In this document: positions 54,612 through 63,397 of the stretch, piece by piece
Position numbering within the stretch: position 1 is the first letter of the stretch
Layout of the letters: each line of letters begins with the position of its first letter
NCBI RefSeq assembly: GCF_003751265.1
Contig: NZ_RJKN01000009.1
Location: forward strand, 62,001-126,000
DNA: 64,000 nt
Source: Pseudokineococcus lusitanus
Lineage (GTDB): Bacteria > Actinomycetota > Actinomycetes > Actinomycetales > Quadrisphaeraceae
Reading direction: 5' to 3'
Notes under the pieces: model-generated
Seen by the model: only the letters and a program-made list of their open reading frames with translations
The model's database searches: none
Told to the model about the DNA's origin: nothing
Position numbers and translations under genes: made by a program

Positions 54612-55628
54612 TCAGCGGGTCGGCGGGACCGCCCGGCCGGCACCGGGCACGACGGCGTCCCGGAACCACGCCACGGTGCGGGCCAGGCCGTCCGCCCAGT
54701 CGACCTCGGGCTTCCAGCCCAGCGCGGCCGCCGCGAGCGTCGTGTCGGGCCGGCGCACCTGCGGGTCGTCCACCGGCCGCCCGACGTGCTCGACCACCGA
54801 CGACGACCCGGTGGCCGCGATGACGTCCTCGGCGATCTGCCGGACCGTCAGCTCCGTCGGGTTGCCGATGTTGACCGGCCCGGCGTGGTCGGACGCCGCG
54901 AGGGCGAGGATGCCGCGCACGAGGTCGTCGACGTAGCAGACCGAGCGGGTCTGCTGCCCGTCGCCGGCCACGGTGAGCGGCTCGCCCGCCAGCGCCTGCC
55001 GGATGAAGGTCGGGATGGCCCGGCCGTCGTGCGGGCGCATCCGCGGGCCGAAGGTGTTGAAGATGCGGACGATGCCCGTGTCGACGCCGTGCGTCTGCCG
55101 GTACGCCGTCGTCAGCGCCTCGGCGTACCGCTTGGCCTCGTCGTAGACGCCGCGGGGCCCGACGGGGTTGACGTGGCCCCAGTAGTCCTCGGGCTGCGGG
55201 TGCACCTGCGGGTCGCCGTAGACCTCCGACGTCGAGGCCAGGACGAGCCGGGCGCCCTTGTCCTTGGCGAGCCCGAGGGCGTGCATGGTGCCGATCGAGC
55301 CGACCTTCAGCGTCTCGATCGGCAGCTTGAGGTAGTCCACCGGGGACGCGGGCGACGCGAAGTGCAGGACGAGGTCCACGTCACCGGGGACGTGGACGTA
55401 GTCGGTGATGTCGCAGCGCACGAGCCGCAGCCCGGGGTGCTCGGACAGGTGCGCGAGGTTCTGCGGCGTCCCGGTGAGGAAGCTGTCGAGGCCGACGACC
55501 TCGGTGCCGCGGGCCAGGAGCTCCTCGACGAGGTGGCTGCCGAGGAAGCCGGCGGCGCCGGTGACGACGGCCCGCCGCGGCGGGTCGGCCCGCCCGGGGG
55601 CGGTGGGGAGGGGTGCTGCGGTGCTCAC
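54612..55628 (-). CDS. UDP-glucuronate decarboxylase (UDP-xylose synthase)-like epimerase
   Basis: The product is 338 residues of the extended SDR family. VVTGAAGFLGSHLVEELLAR (TGxxGFxG) starts it. VVGLDSFLTGTPQNLAHL and DLVLHFASPASPVDYLKLPI are diagnostic of the UXS group. ASTSEVYGDPQVHPQPEDYW, then YDEAKRYAEALTTAYRQTHG carry the catalytic Ser and YxxxK, and RIFNTFGPRMRPHDGRAIP follows. It should convert UDP-glucuronate to UDP-xylose in the cytoplasm, which would supply pentose to a surface glycan. It follows a DUF2795 gene by 15 bases on the same strand. Confidence 0.9.
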   Translation of the reverse strand: MSTAAPLPTAPGRADPPRRAVVTGAAGFLGSHLVEELLARGTEVVGLDSFLTGTPQNLAHLSEHPGLRLVRCDITDYVHVPGDVDLVLHFASPASPVDYLKLPIETLKVGSIGTMHALGLAKDKGARLVLASTSEVYGDPQVHPQPEDYWGHVNPVGPRGVYDEAKRYAEALTTAYRQTHGVDTGIVRIFNTFGPRMRPHDGRAIPTFIRQALAGEPLTVAGDGQQTRSVCYVDDLVRGILALAASDHAGPVNIGNPTELTVRQIAEDVIAATGSSSVVEHVGRPVDDPQVRRPDTTLAAAALGWKPEVDWADGLARTVAWFRDAVVPGAGRAVPPTR

Positions 55629-55643
55629 GGGCGGGCCGGCGCC

Positions 55644-55841
55644 TCAGGCCTGGTCGGAGAAGGCGGAGCTGACGCCGCTCGGGCCCTCGTACTCGCGGTC
55701 GGGGATGCCGCGGAGCGCCTCGAGCACGTCGTCGGGCGCGCCGCTGTCCTCGGCCTTCTTGACGATGGCGTCCTTGCCGGCCGGGTAGTCGATGCCGGAC
55801 AGGTGCTTCTGGAGCTCGATGGGGTTCGGGCGGTTCGCCAT
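55644..55841 (-). CDS. DUF2795-domain protein, 65 residues
   Basis: The product is 65 residues from the ATG at 55841, with GGAGGA nine bases upstream. PNPIELQKHLSGIDYPAGKD and then IVKKAEDSGAPDDVLEALRG are the DUF2795 pattern, which folds as a small helical domain. The function is unknown. The longer open frame that covers this gene is only a shadow. It lies 15 bases before the decarboxylase and is probably co-transcribed with it. Confidence 0.85.
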   Translation of the reverse strand: MANRPNPIELQKHLSGIDYPAGKDAIVKKAEDSGAPDDVLEALRGIPDREYEGPSGVSSAFSDQA

Positions 55842-56002
55842 GGTGTCCTCCGGTGCTCGTGCTGGATGCCTGCGGTACGGCGGTGTCCCTGCGGTGCGGC
55901 GGGCCCCGCGGGGGCGGCCCGGCCACGGGCGGCCCGGGTGCAGGGGGCCGGCCGCGCGCCACTCTGCCGTCTCCCCCCGGCAGCCGCGCGGCGGGTGCCC
56001 GC

Positions 56003-56008
56003 TAGCGT
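56003..56008 (+). promoter_or_regulatory. Probable -10 element (TAGCGT) of the GT2 gene
   Basis: TAGCGT lies seven bases before the GTG at 56016 and matches the pattern of leaderless actinobacterial promoters. It is in the 174-base divergent region with the DUF2795 gene. Confidence 0.45.
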
Positions 56009-56015
56009 CCCCGCC

Positions 56016-56918
56016 GTGCCCGTCGAGCCCCCGTCCTCCCGCCCCGAGACCGCCGCAGGCCCCGCGCCGTCGGCGGGACGTCCTCTCGCGGAGCGCGTCA
56101 CCGTCGTCGTCGTGAGCAAGGACCGCCGCGACGAGCTGCTGGCCAGCCTGCGCCGCCACGAGGCGCCCGTCGTCCTCGTCGACAACGGCAGCAGCGACGG
56201 CACCGTCGAGGCCGTGCGGCGCGAGCTGCCGCACGTCGACGTCGTCGCCCTGCCGGCCAACCGGGGCGCCGCCGCGCGCACGCTCGGCGTCGAGCGGGCC
56301 CGCACCCCCTACGTCGCCTTCGCCGACGACGACTCCTGGTGGGCGCCGGGCATGCTCGCCCGCGTCGCCGACCTCTTCGACGCGAGCCCCCGCCTCGCGC
56401 TCGTCAACGCGCGCATCCTCGTCGGCCCGGAGGAGCGCCTCGACGGCATCTGCGAGGTCATGGCGCGCTCGGCGCTCGGCACGGACGACGACCTCCCCGG
56501 CCCGTCGCTCCTCGGCTTCGTCGCCTGCGCCGCCGCCGTCCGCCGGGACGCCTTCCTCAAGGTGGGCGGCTTCGACGACGTGGTGTTCTTCCCCGGCGAG
56601 GAGGAGCGCGTGGCCTACGACCTCGCGGCGGCGGGGCACGGCCTCGCGTACGTCGACGACGTCGTCATCCACCACCACCCCTCCCCCCGGCGCGACGTCC
56701 GCGACGAGCGCGCCGTCAAGGTCGCGCGCGCGGCGTTCCTCACGGCGGTCATGCGCCGCCCGTGGCCGCACGTGGCGGGCTCCCTCGTCCGCACCGCCCG
56801 GCAGCGGCCCCGCGCCCTCTGGCGCGCGCGCACGTCGGTGCCCGCGGCCCTGCGGCAGCGTCGCGTCAACCCGCCCGCGGTCGAGGCGGGGCTGAAGGTC
56901 CTCGTCGAGGCCGGCTGA
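56016..56918 (+). CDS. GT2-family glycosyltransferase
   Basis: The product is 300 residues from the GTG at 56016. VTVVVVSKDRRDELLASL begins the GT-A fold. VVLVDNGSSDGTVEAVRREL and LPANRGAAARTLGVERART are family segments. YVAFADDDSWWAPGML has the DxD metal site, and VVFFPGEEERVAYDLAAAG is the catalytic loop with the EE residues. The C-terminus is basic and may touch the membrane. The donor is unknown. It is opposite the UDP-xylose synthase-like gene, so UDP-xylose is one possibility. Confidence 0.9.
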   Translation: MPVEPPSSRPETAAGPAPSAGRPLAERVTVVVVSKDRRDELLASLRRHEAPVVLVDNGSSDGTVEAVRRELPHVDVVALPANRGAAARTLGVERARTPYVAFADDDSWWAPGMLARVADLFDASPRLALVNARILVGPEERLDGICEVMARSALGTDDDLPGPSLLGFVACAAAVRRDAFLKVGGFDDVVFFPGEEERVAYDLAAAGHGLAYVDDVVIHHHPSPRRDVRDERAVKVARAAFLTAVMRRPWPHVAGSLVRTARQRPRALWRARTSVPAALRQRRVNPPAVEAGLKVLVEAG

Positions 56919-56921
56919 GCC

Positions 56922-57572
56922 TCAGCCGAGCACGGGCGGACGGCCGGCGAGCGGTCCGTCGGCCGCGGGCAGCCGACCGGCCCCCTGCAGCAGCACCGTC
57001 ACGTCGTCACCGGGCACCGGACCGCCGACGAGCGCCTCGACGGTCGCCCGGCCCAGCGCCAGTGCCCCCGGCGGCACCGGGTGCTCGACGAGCAGGTCGA
57101 GCTGGTGGACGGCGTGCTCGACGGCCCACGTGGCGAGGAAGTCGCCGAGGAGCAGCACCTGCCCCTGCCAGGCCCGCGGGCCGTCGGGCGCCGAGGCCAC
57201 GCCCCGCAGCACCGCCGCGCCGACGTCGTGGAGCTGGGCCACGGCGGCCGAGGGCCGCCCGTACGCGGACGTCCGCCGCCGCTGGGCGGTGATCTCGGCC
57301 ACCGGGTCCTCGTCGGCCGCCGCGGCGGAGAAGGCCCGCCAGTACGTGGCCGCGTCGACCGTCGGGGCGTCGTCGACCGGGGACACGAGCCCGGCGAGGA
57401 CCTCGTGCCACCCGCCGAGCACGTGGACGACGACGTCGAGCCGCGTCCACCCGTGGCACCGCGAGGCGCCGAGGAGCGCCATCTCGTCGAGCCCGTCGAC
57501 GGCGGCGAGGAAGGCCTCGACCCCCGCGACGAGCGCGGGCCGGGCGACGTCGACCGTCACGGCGAGAGCCAT
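56922..57572 (-). CDS. Maleylpyruvate isomerase/TIGR03083-type metal-binding protein
   Basis: The product is 216 residues with a DinB-like four-helix bundle. RCHGWTRLDVVVHVLGGWHE supplies the first metal ligands. AVEHAVHQLDLLVEH near residue 150 supplies the last histidines of the bundle. This group includes mycothiol-dependent enzymes and maleylpyruvate isomerases, but many members are uncharacterised. The C-terminal part is the usual short SCP-like remainder. The ATG at 57572 is divergent from a small membrane protein gene. Confidence 0.82.
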   Translation of the reverse strand: MALAVTVDVARPALVAGVEAFLAAVDGLDEMALLGASRCHGWTRLDVVVHVLGGWHEVLAGLVSPVDDAPTVDAATYWRAFSAAAADEDPVAEITAQRRRTSAYGRPSAAVAQLHDVGAAVLRGVASAPDGPRAWQGQVLLLGDFLATWAVEHAVHQLDLLVEHPVPPGALALGRATVEALVGGPVPGDDVTVLLQGAGRLPAADGPLAGRPPVLG

Positions 57573-57655
57573 GGGCGGACCGTAGCCGCGCGGTCCGTCT
57601 GGGTGACCTCGCTGGGGACGCCCACGCAGGGCGACCCGGGCGGCATCCTGGGCGG

Positions 57656-57970
57656 GTGGACGACGTCGCAGCCCGCCCGACCGGCGCCGCCGGGCTCCCT
57701 CCCCTGCCGCCGGCGCCCCCGCCGGTGAGGGTGGCCGGCGTCGTCATGTCCGGCCTGCTGCTGCTCGTCCTGGGCGGTCTCCTGGGCGGGTACGACCTTC
57801 TCGCCGTGGAGGACTCGCCGGGTCGGGCCTTCGTCGCGGTGCTCCTCCTGGTGGTCGGCGCCGCCATGGCCGGCCTGGGGCTGTACGTCCTCCTCCGTCG
57901 CCTCGACACCGTGCTCATCGCGCGGCTGCCGGAGCCCCCTGTCGACCCCGGGACGTCGTCGACGCCCTGA
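57656..57970 (+). CDS. Small membrane protein, two membrane helices
   Basis: The product is 104 residues from the GTG at 57656. A proline-rich N-terminus leads to two membrane helices, about residues 27-47 (GVVMSGLLLLVLGGLLGG) and 58-80 (AFVAVLLLVVGAAMAGLGLY). RRLDTVLIARLP follows in the cytoplasm. I know no family. The stop lies nine bases before the glnE stop on the other strand. Confidence 0.72.
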   Translation: MDDVAARPTGAAGLPPLPPAPPPVRVAGVVMSGLLLLVLGGLLGGYDLLAVEDSPGRAFVAVLLLVVGAAMAGLGLYVLLRRLDTVLIARLPEPPVDPGTSSTP

Positions 57971-57979
57971 CCGGAGCCG

Positions 57980-60900
57980 TCAGCGGTCCGACGCCCCGCG
58001 CTCGTCGGCGTCGTCCCAGCCGAAGAGCAGCCGCTCGACGACGGCCCGCGCCCGCCGCGTCCGCCGGCGGTGCTCGTCGTCGAGCGCCCCCGCGGAGCCC
58101 GCGGGCATGCCGAGGAGGCGGGCCACGCCCTCGAGGTCGTCGACGTCGGTCGGGACGACGTCGGTCGGCCGTCCGCTCCACAGGACGAGCGCAGCCCGCA
58201 CCCGCGAGCACCACCGCCAGGCGTCGTCGAGGACCTCGGCGTCCTCGGCGCCCACGAGGCCCGCCTCCCGCGCCGCGGCCAGCGCCCCGAGCGTCGAGGT
58301 GGTGCGCAACGACCGCACGGCACCGGCGTGCTGCAGCTGGAGGAGCTGGACCGTCCACTCGACGTCGCTGATGCCGCCCGGACCGAGCTTGACGTGCCGC
58401 CGCGGGTCGACGCCGCGCGGCAGCCGCTCGGCCTCGACGCGCGCCTTCGTCGTCCGCACCTGCCGGACCTGCGCGTCGTCCAGCCCGTCGGCCGGGTAGC
58501 GCACGCCCTCGACGAGCGCCGTGAAGGCCGCGCCCAGCTCGGGGTCGCCCGCCACCGGCTCCGCCCGCAGCAGCGCCTGCGCCTCCCAGACGTCCGACCA
58601 CCGCCGGTAGTACGTGGCGAAGGACGACAGCGAGCGGGACAGCGGGCCCTGGCGGCCCTCGGGCCGCAGCGCGGCGTCGACCTCGAGCGGCGGCTCGGGA
58701 CCCAGCCCCTTGAGCAGCCGCTGCACCTCCGTGGCCACGGCGACGGCGACGCCCTGGGCGTCCGCCTCGGAGGCCCCCTCCCGCGGCTCGTGGACGAAGA
58801 GCACGTCCGCGTCGCTCGCGTACGTCAGCTCGTGCCCGCCGAGGCGGCCCATGCCGACGACCGCCATCCGCACGGGGAGCGGCTCCCCCACGCGCGCCGC
58901 GACCGAGCGCAGCGCGGCCGCGAGCCCGCCCTGCAGCACGGCCTGCGTCGCGGCGGTGAGCGCGTGGCCGACGCCCTCGAGGTCGAGGACCCCCGAGAGG
59001 TCGCCCACGGCCGTCCTCGTCATCTCGCGACGACGCACCGCGCGCGCCGCCATCGCGGCGCCGACCGGGTCCCGGTGGCGGGCGACGACGGCGCCGACCT
59101 CGGCCCGCAGCTGCGCGGCCGGCCGCGGCACGAGCTCGCTGTCCCCCTCGAGCCAGCGGGCCGCCTCCGGGGCCTGGAGCAGCAGGTCGGCCGCGAGCCG
59201 GCTGCCCGTGAGGAGGTTGGCCAGCCGCTCGGCGGCGACGCCGTCGTCCCGGAGCATCTGGAGGTACCAGTGGGTGCCGCCGAGCGACTCCGAGAGCCGG
59301 CGGAAGGACAGCAGGCCCGCGTCGGGGTCCGCGCCGTCGGCGAACCAGCCGAGGAGGACGGGCAGCAGCTGGCGCTGGATGGCCGCCCGCCGGCTCACCC
59401 CGCCGGACAGCGCCTCGAGGTGCCGCATGGCGCCCGCGGGGTCGCGGTAGCCGAGGGCCTGCAGGCGGGCCCTCGCGGCCTCCGGCGACAGCCTTGCGTC
59501 CTCGGTCGACAGCCGGGCGACGGCGCCCAGCAGCGGCCGGTAGAAGAGGCGCTCGTGGAGGCGCCGGACACGGGCCCTCGTCTCCTGCCAGCGCTCCTCG
59601 AGCGCCGCGGTGCCGTCGAGCCCGGCGGCCCGGGCCAGTCGGCGCAGGTCGTCCTCGGCCGTCGGCAGGACGTGGGTGCGCGTCAGGCGGGCCAGCTGGA
59701 TGCGGTGCTCGAGCACCCGCAGCCAGCGGTACCCGCGCTCCAGGGCCCCCGCGTCCGCGCGGCTGACGTAGCCGTAGGCCGCCAGCGCGTCGAGCGCGGC
59801 CAGCGTCGTGCCGCTGCGCAGGTGCGGGTCCGACCGGCCGTGGACGAGCTGCAGCAGCTGCACGCTGAACTCGACGTCGCGCAGCCCGCCCGGGCCGAGC
59901 TTCAGCTGCCGCCCGGCCTCCTTGGCGGGCACGTGCGCCTCGACCCGGCGCCGCATCGCCTGGACGGTGCCGACGAAGCCGGTCCGGCCGGCGGCGGTCC
60001 ACACCGCGGGACGGACGGCGTCGAGGTAGGCCGCGCCGACCTCGGCGTCGCCGGCGACGACGCGGGCCTTGAGCAGGGCCTGGAACTCCCACGTCTCGGC
60101 CCAGCGCTCGTAGTAGGCCCGGTGGCTGTCGACCGTCCGCACGAGCGGCCCCGCCCCGCCCTCCGGCCGCAGGGCCGTGTCGACCGGCCAGAGCGTGCCC
60201 TCGGCCGAGTACCCGGAGCAGTACGTGGCCAGGAGGCGGGCGAGCTTCTCGCCGACCGCCAGCGCGCGGTCCACCTCGACGCCCTCGGCGGGCTCGACGA
60301 CGTGGACGACGTCGACGTCGCTGACGTAGTTGAGCTCGCGGCCGCCGCACTTGCCCATGCCGAGGACGGCGAGCCGGGCGGCGGACGCGTCCTCGCCCAC
60401 GTCGCGCCGGGCCAGGGCCAGGGCCGTCTCCAGCGCCGCCGCGGCGAGGTCCGCCAGCTCGGCGCCGACGTCGCCGACGCGCCGCTCGGGCACCGGGTCG
60501 GCGAGGTCGCGGCCCGCGAGCGAGAGGACCCGGCGGCGGTAGGCGCGGCGCAGGTCGTCGCCCGTGGCGTCCTCGGCGGCGACGGGGGCGGCGTCGGCCG
60601 GGTCGGCCCCCACCCCGCGCAGCAGCTCGGCGCGCAGGCGGCCCGGCGGCACGGGCTCGTCGGGCTCGTGCAGGACGGCCGCGTCGCCGGGGTGCCGCAC
60701 GAGGCCGTCGGCCAGCGCGGCGGACGCGCCGAGCACCGCGACGAGACGCTCGCGCGCAGGACCCTCCCCCACGAGGACCTCGACGGCCGGGGAGCCGTCG
60801 TGCTCGGCCAGGCGCGCGACGGCGCGCAGGGCGGCGTCGGGGTCCGCGGCGCGCGCGAGGAGGCCGACGAGGCGGTCCACGCCCTCGTCGCCGAGGCGCC

Positions 60901-61006
60901 GCGCCAGCGCGGCGGTCCCGGGCTCGGCCAGGAGCCGCTGCGCCGCGGCCGGGTCCGCGAAGCCGCGCCGGGCGAGCAGCCCGGTCGGGACGGCGGGCGC
61001 CGTCAT
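57980..61006 (-). CDS. glnE: Glutamine synthetase adenylyltransferase/adenylyl-removing enzyme
   Basis: The product is 1008 residues, the full length of the actinobacterial enzyme. It has two copies of the adenylyltransferase fold. The first, with GMGKCGGRELNYVSDVDVVH near residue 217, is the deadenylylating half. The second, with VVGMGRLGGHELTYASDADV near 717, is the adenylylating half. Both GxG-x-D-x-D motifs are intact. It controls glutamine synthetase by adenylylating one tyrosine per subunit in response to nitrogen. The adjacent GlnA2-type enzyme appears to lack that tyrosine, so the substrate should be a GlnA1 elsewhere. The ATG at 61006 overlaps the next gene by four bases. Confidence 0.95.
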   Translation of the reverse strand: MTAPAVPTGLLARRGFADPAAAQRLLAEPGTAALARRLGDEGVDRLVGLLARAADPDAALRAVARLAEHDGSPAVEVLVGEGPARERLVAVLGASAALADGLVRHPGDAAVLHEPDEPVPPGRLRAELLRGVGADPADAAPVAAEDATGDDLRRAYRRRVLSLAGRDLADPVPERRVGDVGAELADLAAAALETALALARRDVGEDASAARLAVLGMGKCGGRELNYVSDVDVVHVVEPAEGVEVDRALAVGEKLARLLATYCSGYSAEGTLWPVDTALRPEGGAGPLVRTVDSHRAYYERWAETWEFQALLKARVVAGDAEVGAAYLDAVRPAVWTAAGRTGFVGTVQAMRRRVEAHVPAKEAGRQLKLGPGGLRDVEFSVQLLQLVHGRSDPHLRSGTTLAALDALAAYGYVSRADAGALERGYRWLRVLEHRIQLARLTRTHVLPTAEDDLRRLARAAGLDGTAALEERWQETRARVRRLHERLFYRPLLGAVARLSTEDARLSPEAARARLQALGYRDPAGAMRHLEALSGGVSRRAAIQRQLLPVLLGWFADGADPDAGLLSFRRLSESLGGTHWYLQMLRDDGVAAERLANLLTGSRLAADLLLQAPEAARWLEGDSELVPRPAAQLRAEVGAVVARHRDPVGAAMAARAVRRREMTRTAVGDLSGVLDLEGVGHALTAATQAVLQGGLAAALRSVAARVGEPLPVRMAVVGMGRLGGHELTYASDADVLFVHEPREGASEADAQGVAVAVATEVQRLLKGLGPEPPLEVDAALRPEGRQGPLSRSLSSFATYYRRWSDVWEAQALLRAEPVAGDPELGAAFTALVEGVRYPADGLDDAQVRQVRTTKARVEAERLPRGVDPRRHVKLGPGGISDVEWTVQLLQLQHAGAVRSLRTTSTLGALAAAREAGLVGAEDAEVLDDAWRWCSRVRAALVLWSGRPTDVVPTDVDDLEGVARLLGMPAGSAGALDDEHRRRTRRARAVVERLLFGWDDADERGASDR

Positions 61007-61836
61007 CGCCGCCCCCCGGACGCGTCGCGCGCGTCCCGCACGACGGCGACGAACGCCGCGGCCAGCCGGTCCGCCGCCGCGGCCAGCCCCGGTGCGGCGG
61101 CGTCGACCTCGGCCACGAGCGCGTCGGCGTCGAGCCCCTGGGACGCCACGTCGGCCCGCCCCTCCGGCGTCCGCCACCAGCCGTCGACGACGGCCGCGCC
61201 GGCCTCGGGGTGGTGCTGCAGCCCCCAGGCGGGGCCGACCCGGAAGACCTGCACGACACCGTCCCCCGCCGCCACGGCGGGGTCGCCGCCGCGGGAGCGG
61301 GCCAGGACCCTGCCCCCGGGGGGCACCGCGAGCACGGCGTCCTCGTGCGACTGCACGACCCGCCACGCCCCGCCGCCGGGCGGGCGGGCCGCGCCCACCA
61401 GCGGGTCGTCGTCGGCGCCCGGCTCGACGTCGACGGCCAGCAGCCCCGTCTCCGGGCCGCCGGGGCACCGGCCCGTCCGCCCTCCCGTGGCCGCCGCGAG
61501 GAGCTGGGCCCCGAGGCAGACGCCGAGGGCGGGCGTGCCGTCGTCGACGCAGGCGGCCAGGAGCGCGCGCACCGCCGGGAGCCACGGCCAGCGCGTGTCG
61601 TCGCCGGCACCGGCCGTCCCGCCGAGGACGACGAGGGCGTCGTGGGCCGCCGGCGGACGGCCGGGTCCCCGCCGGCCGAGGGCGGCGGGCAGCGGCACCC
61701 CGAGGTCCGGCCGCACGACGTCGACGACGGCGCCCGCCCGCAGGAGGGCGGGCAGCAGCATCCCCGGGGGGCAGCACTCCTCGTGCTGGACGACGAGCAC
61801 GCGGGGGGCGGGCCCCCCGACCCCGTCGGACGTCAC
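61003..61836 (-). CDS. Class I glutamine amidotransferase-like protein between glnE and glnA2
   Basis: The product is 277 residues from the GTG at 61836, which overlaps the glnA2 stop (GTGA). VLVVQHEECCPPGMLLPALL starts it. LVVLGGTAGAGDDTRWPWLP follows, with GTPALGVCLGAQLLAAATGG carrying the nucleophilic Cys (GxCxG), VVQSHEDAVLAVPPGG, and GLQHHPEAGA with the His-Glu pair. It resembles the GMP-synthase-type glutaminase subfamily. Its ammonia acceptor is unknown. The overlaps on both sides tie it to glnA2 and glnE, so a role in glutamine handling is likely. Confidence 0.85.
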   Translation of the reverse strand: MTSDGVGGPAPRVLVVQHEECCPPGMLLPALLRAGAVVDVVRPDLGVPLPAALGRRGPGRPPAAHDALVVLGGTAGAGDDTRWPWLPAVRALLAACVDDGTPALGVCLGAQLLAAATGGRTGRCPGGPETGLLAVDVEPGADDDPLVGAARPPGGGAWRVVQSHEDAVLAVPPGGRVLARSRGGDPAVAAGDGVVQVFRVGPAWGLQHHPEAGAAVVDGWWRTPEGRADVASQGLDADALVAEVDAAAPGLAAAADRLAAAFVAVVRDARDASGGRR

Positions 61837-63209
61837 AGCCAGGGCAGGAAGCGCTGCAGCTCGAAGGGGGTGACCTGGGCGCGGTAGTCCACCCACTCCG
61901 CCCTCTTGTTGCGCAGGACGAACTCGAACATGCTCTCCCCCAGCGTCTCCGCGACGAGCTCGCTCGCCTCGGTGAGCGCGATGGCGTGGTCGAGGCTGGC
62001 GGGCAGCTGCTCGATGCCCATGGCGCGACGCTCGGAGGACGTGAGGCGCGTGACGTCGTCCTCGGCCTCGTCGGGCAGCTCGTAGCCCTCCTCGACGCCC
62101 TTGAGCCCCGCCGCGAGGAGGACGGCCAGCGCCAGGTAGGGGTTGGCCGCCGAGTCGATGCCCCGGTACTCCACCCGCGCCGACTGCGCCTTGCCCGGCT
62201 TGTAGCGCGGCACGCGGACGAGGCCCGAGCGGTTGTTGTGGCCCCACGCGATGTCCGAGGGCGCCTCGGAGCCGCCCCAGAGCCGCTTGTAGCTGTTGAC
62301 GAACTGGCTCGTGACGAGCGACGTCTCCTTCGCGTGCCGCAGCAGCCCGGCGATGAACTGCCGCGCCGTCGTGCTGAGCTCGTACTGCGCGCCCGGCTCG
62401 TGGAAGGCGTTGCGGTCGCCCTCGAAGAGCGACAGGTGGGTGTGCATGCCGCTGCCGGGCTGGTCCGCGAGGGGCTTCGGCATGAAGGACGCGAAGGCGC
62501 CGTGCTGCAGGGCCACCTCCTTGACGACCGTGCGGAAGGTGACGATGTTGTCGGCGGTCGTCAGCGCGTCCGCGTAGCGCAGGTCGATCTCGTTCTGGCC
62601 CGGGCCGGCCTCGTGGTGGCTGAACTCCACGGAGATGCCCATCGCCTCGAGCATGGAGATCGCGTCACGCCGGAAGTCCTGGCCGGCGCCGCCGGGGACG
62701 TTGTCGAAGTACCCCATCGTGTCGACGGGGACGGGCGGGTGGACCGCCACGCCGGGCCGCCGGCCGTCGCCGACGCTGTCGGCCGGGCTGCCCTCGAAGA
62801 GGTAGAACTCGATCTCGGGGTGCGTGTAGAAGGTGAAGCCCTTCTCCGCGGCCCGGGAGAGCACCCGCTTGAGCACGTTGCGCGAGTCGGCCATCGCCGG
62901 CTCGCCGTCCGGGGTGAGGACGTCGCAGAACATCCGGGCGACGCCCCCGCTGCGGGGGTCGCCGCGCCACGGCAGGACCTGGAAGGTCGACGGGTCGGGC
63001 CGGGCGATCATGTCGGCCTCGGAGACGCGGGCGAGCCCCTCGATCGAGCTGCCGTCGAAGCCGATGCCCTCGGCGAAGGCGCCCTCGAGCTCGGCCGGGG
63101 CGATGGCCACGGACTTCAGCCCGCCCAGCACGTCGGCGAACCACAGCCGCACGAAGCGGATGTCCCGCTCCTCGATCGTCCGGAGGACGAACTCCTGCTG
63201 GCGGTCCAT
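61833..63209 (-). CDS. glnA2: Type I glutamine synthetase, GlnA2-like
   Basis: The product is 458 residues. GFDGSSIEGLARVSEADMIA near residue 50 and FTFYTHPEIEFYLFEG near 130 carry metal-binding glutamates. GPGQNEIDLRYADALTTADN, then SGMHTHLSLFEGDRNAF and RVPRYKPGKAQSARVEYRGI complete the active site. In the region where GlnA1-type enzymes carry the adenylylated tyrosine (NLYDLP), the sequence reads DDVTRLTSSE, so the enzyme is probably not under GlnE control, as in GlnA2 of mycobacteria. Its role may be glutamine or gamma-glutamyl-amine synthesis. The ATG at 63209 is clear. Confidence 0.93.
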   Translation of the reverse strand: MDRQQEFVLRTIEERDIRFVRLWFADVLGGLKSVAIAPAELEGAFAEGIGFDGSSIEGLARVSEADMIARPDPSTFQVLPWRGDPRSGGVARMFCDVLTPDGEPAMADSRNVLKRVLSRAAEKGFTFYTHPEIEFYLFEGSPADSVGDGRRPGVAVHPPVPVDTMGYFDNVPGGAGQDFRRDAISMLEAMGISVEFSHHEAGPGQNEIDLRYADALTTADNIVTFRTVVKEVALQHGAFASFMPKPLADQPGSGMHTHLSLFEGDRNAFHEPGAQYELSTTARQFIAGLLRHAKETSLVTSQFVNSYKRLWGGSEAPSDIAWGHNNRSGLVRVPRYKPGKAQSARVEYRGIDSAANPYLALAVLLAAGLKGVEEGYELPDEAEDDVTRLTSSERRAMGIEQLPASLDHAIALTEASELVAETLGESMFEFVLRNKRAEWVDYRAQVTPFELQRFLPWL

Positions 63210-63232
63210 GGGTCCCCTTCCACCGAGCGGGC

Positions 63233-63253
63233 GACGCGCGGGTCCCGCGCGTC
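63233..63253 (-). promoter_or_regulatory. Leader hairpin upstream of glnA2
   Basis: GACGCGCGG (63233-63241) pairs with CCGCGCGTC (63245-63253) around a GTC loop. It lies 23 bases before the glnA2 start and could form in its leader RNA. Whether it regulates is unknown. Confidence 0.35.
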
Positions 63254-63385
63254 GTCGTGCGCCGCGTGCGTCCGTCCGGGCGCCGGGCGGCGGCCGGCGC
63301 GCCGTCATCCTGCCAGCGGCGGCGCCGGTCCCGCGGCACGGCGTCCGGCCCGCGTCGCCGCCGCGCCGCCGCGCCGGGCCCGACC

Positions 63386-63391
63386 TACCGT
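63386..63391 (+). promoter_or_regulatory. Probable -10 element (TACCGT) of the MFS gene
   Basis: TACCGT ends six bases before the GTG at 63398. The intervening sequence contains GGAGG directly against the GTG, too close to act as a ribosome binding site, which favours a leaderless transcript. Confidence 0.4.
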
Positions 63392-63397
63392 CCGGAG

